Origin: Fidelibacterota bacterium
GTDB taxonomy: Bacteria > Fidelibacterota > Marinisomatia > Marinisomatales > TCS55
Length of the DNA: 39,092 nt
Direction of reading: 5' to 3'
Assembly (NCBI GenBank): GCA_014381755.1
Contig: JACNLB010000101.1
Location: 1 to 39,092, forward strand
Part shown: positions 38,986-39,092 of the stretch, in pieces
Position numbering within the stretch: the first letter of the stretch is position 1
Layout of the letters: each line of letters begins with the position of its first letter
Made by a program: the position numbers and the translations under genes
The notes under the pieces: model-generated
Database searches by the model: none
The model's input: only the letters and a program-made list of their open reading frames with translations
What the model was told of the DNA's origin: nothing

Positions 38986-39092
38986 ATTTAATAAATAATT
39001 TGGACAATAATAATTTATGTATTAAACTGCGTTAGTGAATACTAACAAACACAACGCTAAATCAAAATAATGAACGAATACACCGAGAGACA

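Noticed and set aside
39005-39092. Start of a further gene at the window end
   Set aside because: An ATG at the edge (MNEYTE...) is too short to support; only a weak GTTAGT/ACTAAC inverted repeat is seen.

Overview
This 39 kb window is gene-dense. Almost everything from 0.5 to 33.8 kb is on the minus strand, followed by a mixed-strand end. The protein style (C-terminal 'YPNPFNPTT' sorting domains, fused E1 alpha/beta dehydrogenase, GroES-family orphan) suggests an FCB-group bacterium, possibly Marinimicrobia/SAR406-like; this taxonomic call is inference. Contents: a minus-strand tRNA-Val(TAC) followed by an exact 95-bp tandem repeat that re-copies the tRNA 5' end; lon; a tightly packed branched-chain 2-oxoacid dehydrogenase and lipoylation cluster (lpdA-lipB-E1 fusion-E2-lipA, plus a small diheme cytochrome); a queuosine/pterin cluster (queD-yhhQ-folE); nth; an MBL-fold hydrolase; a CBS protein; three secreted proteins (two with T9SS-type tails, one with a dockerin-like tail); a eukaryote-like citrate synthase; DUF1015; and a phosphonate cluster. 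The phosphonate cluster has a nucleotidyltransferase-PEP mutase fusion, phosphonopyruvate decarboxylase, an Fe-ADH that is a probable phosphonoacetaldehyde reductase, two CDP-glycerol glycerophosphotransferase-like proteins, a tandem-duplicated LicD-like protein and an MsbA-like ABC exporter. It is the best candidate for an under-described system and looks like a surface hydroxyethylphosphonate decoration pathway. The right end carries xthA, AMP nucleosidase, an AphA-like phosphatase, a porin with an apparent ATA start, BolA, a four-helix-bundle protein, a Grx4-type glutaredoxin and tRNA-Glu(TTC). All calls come from reading motifs; no database search was possible.
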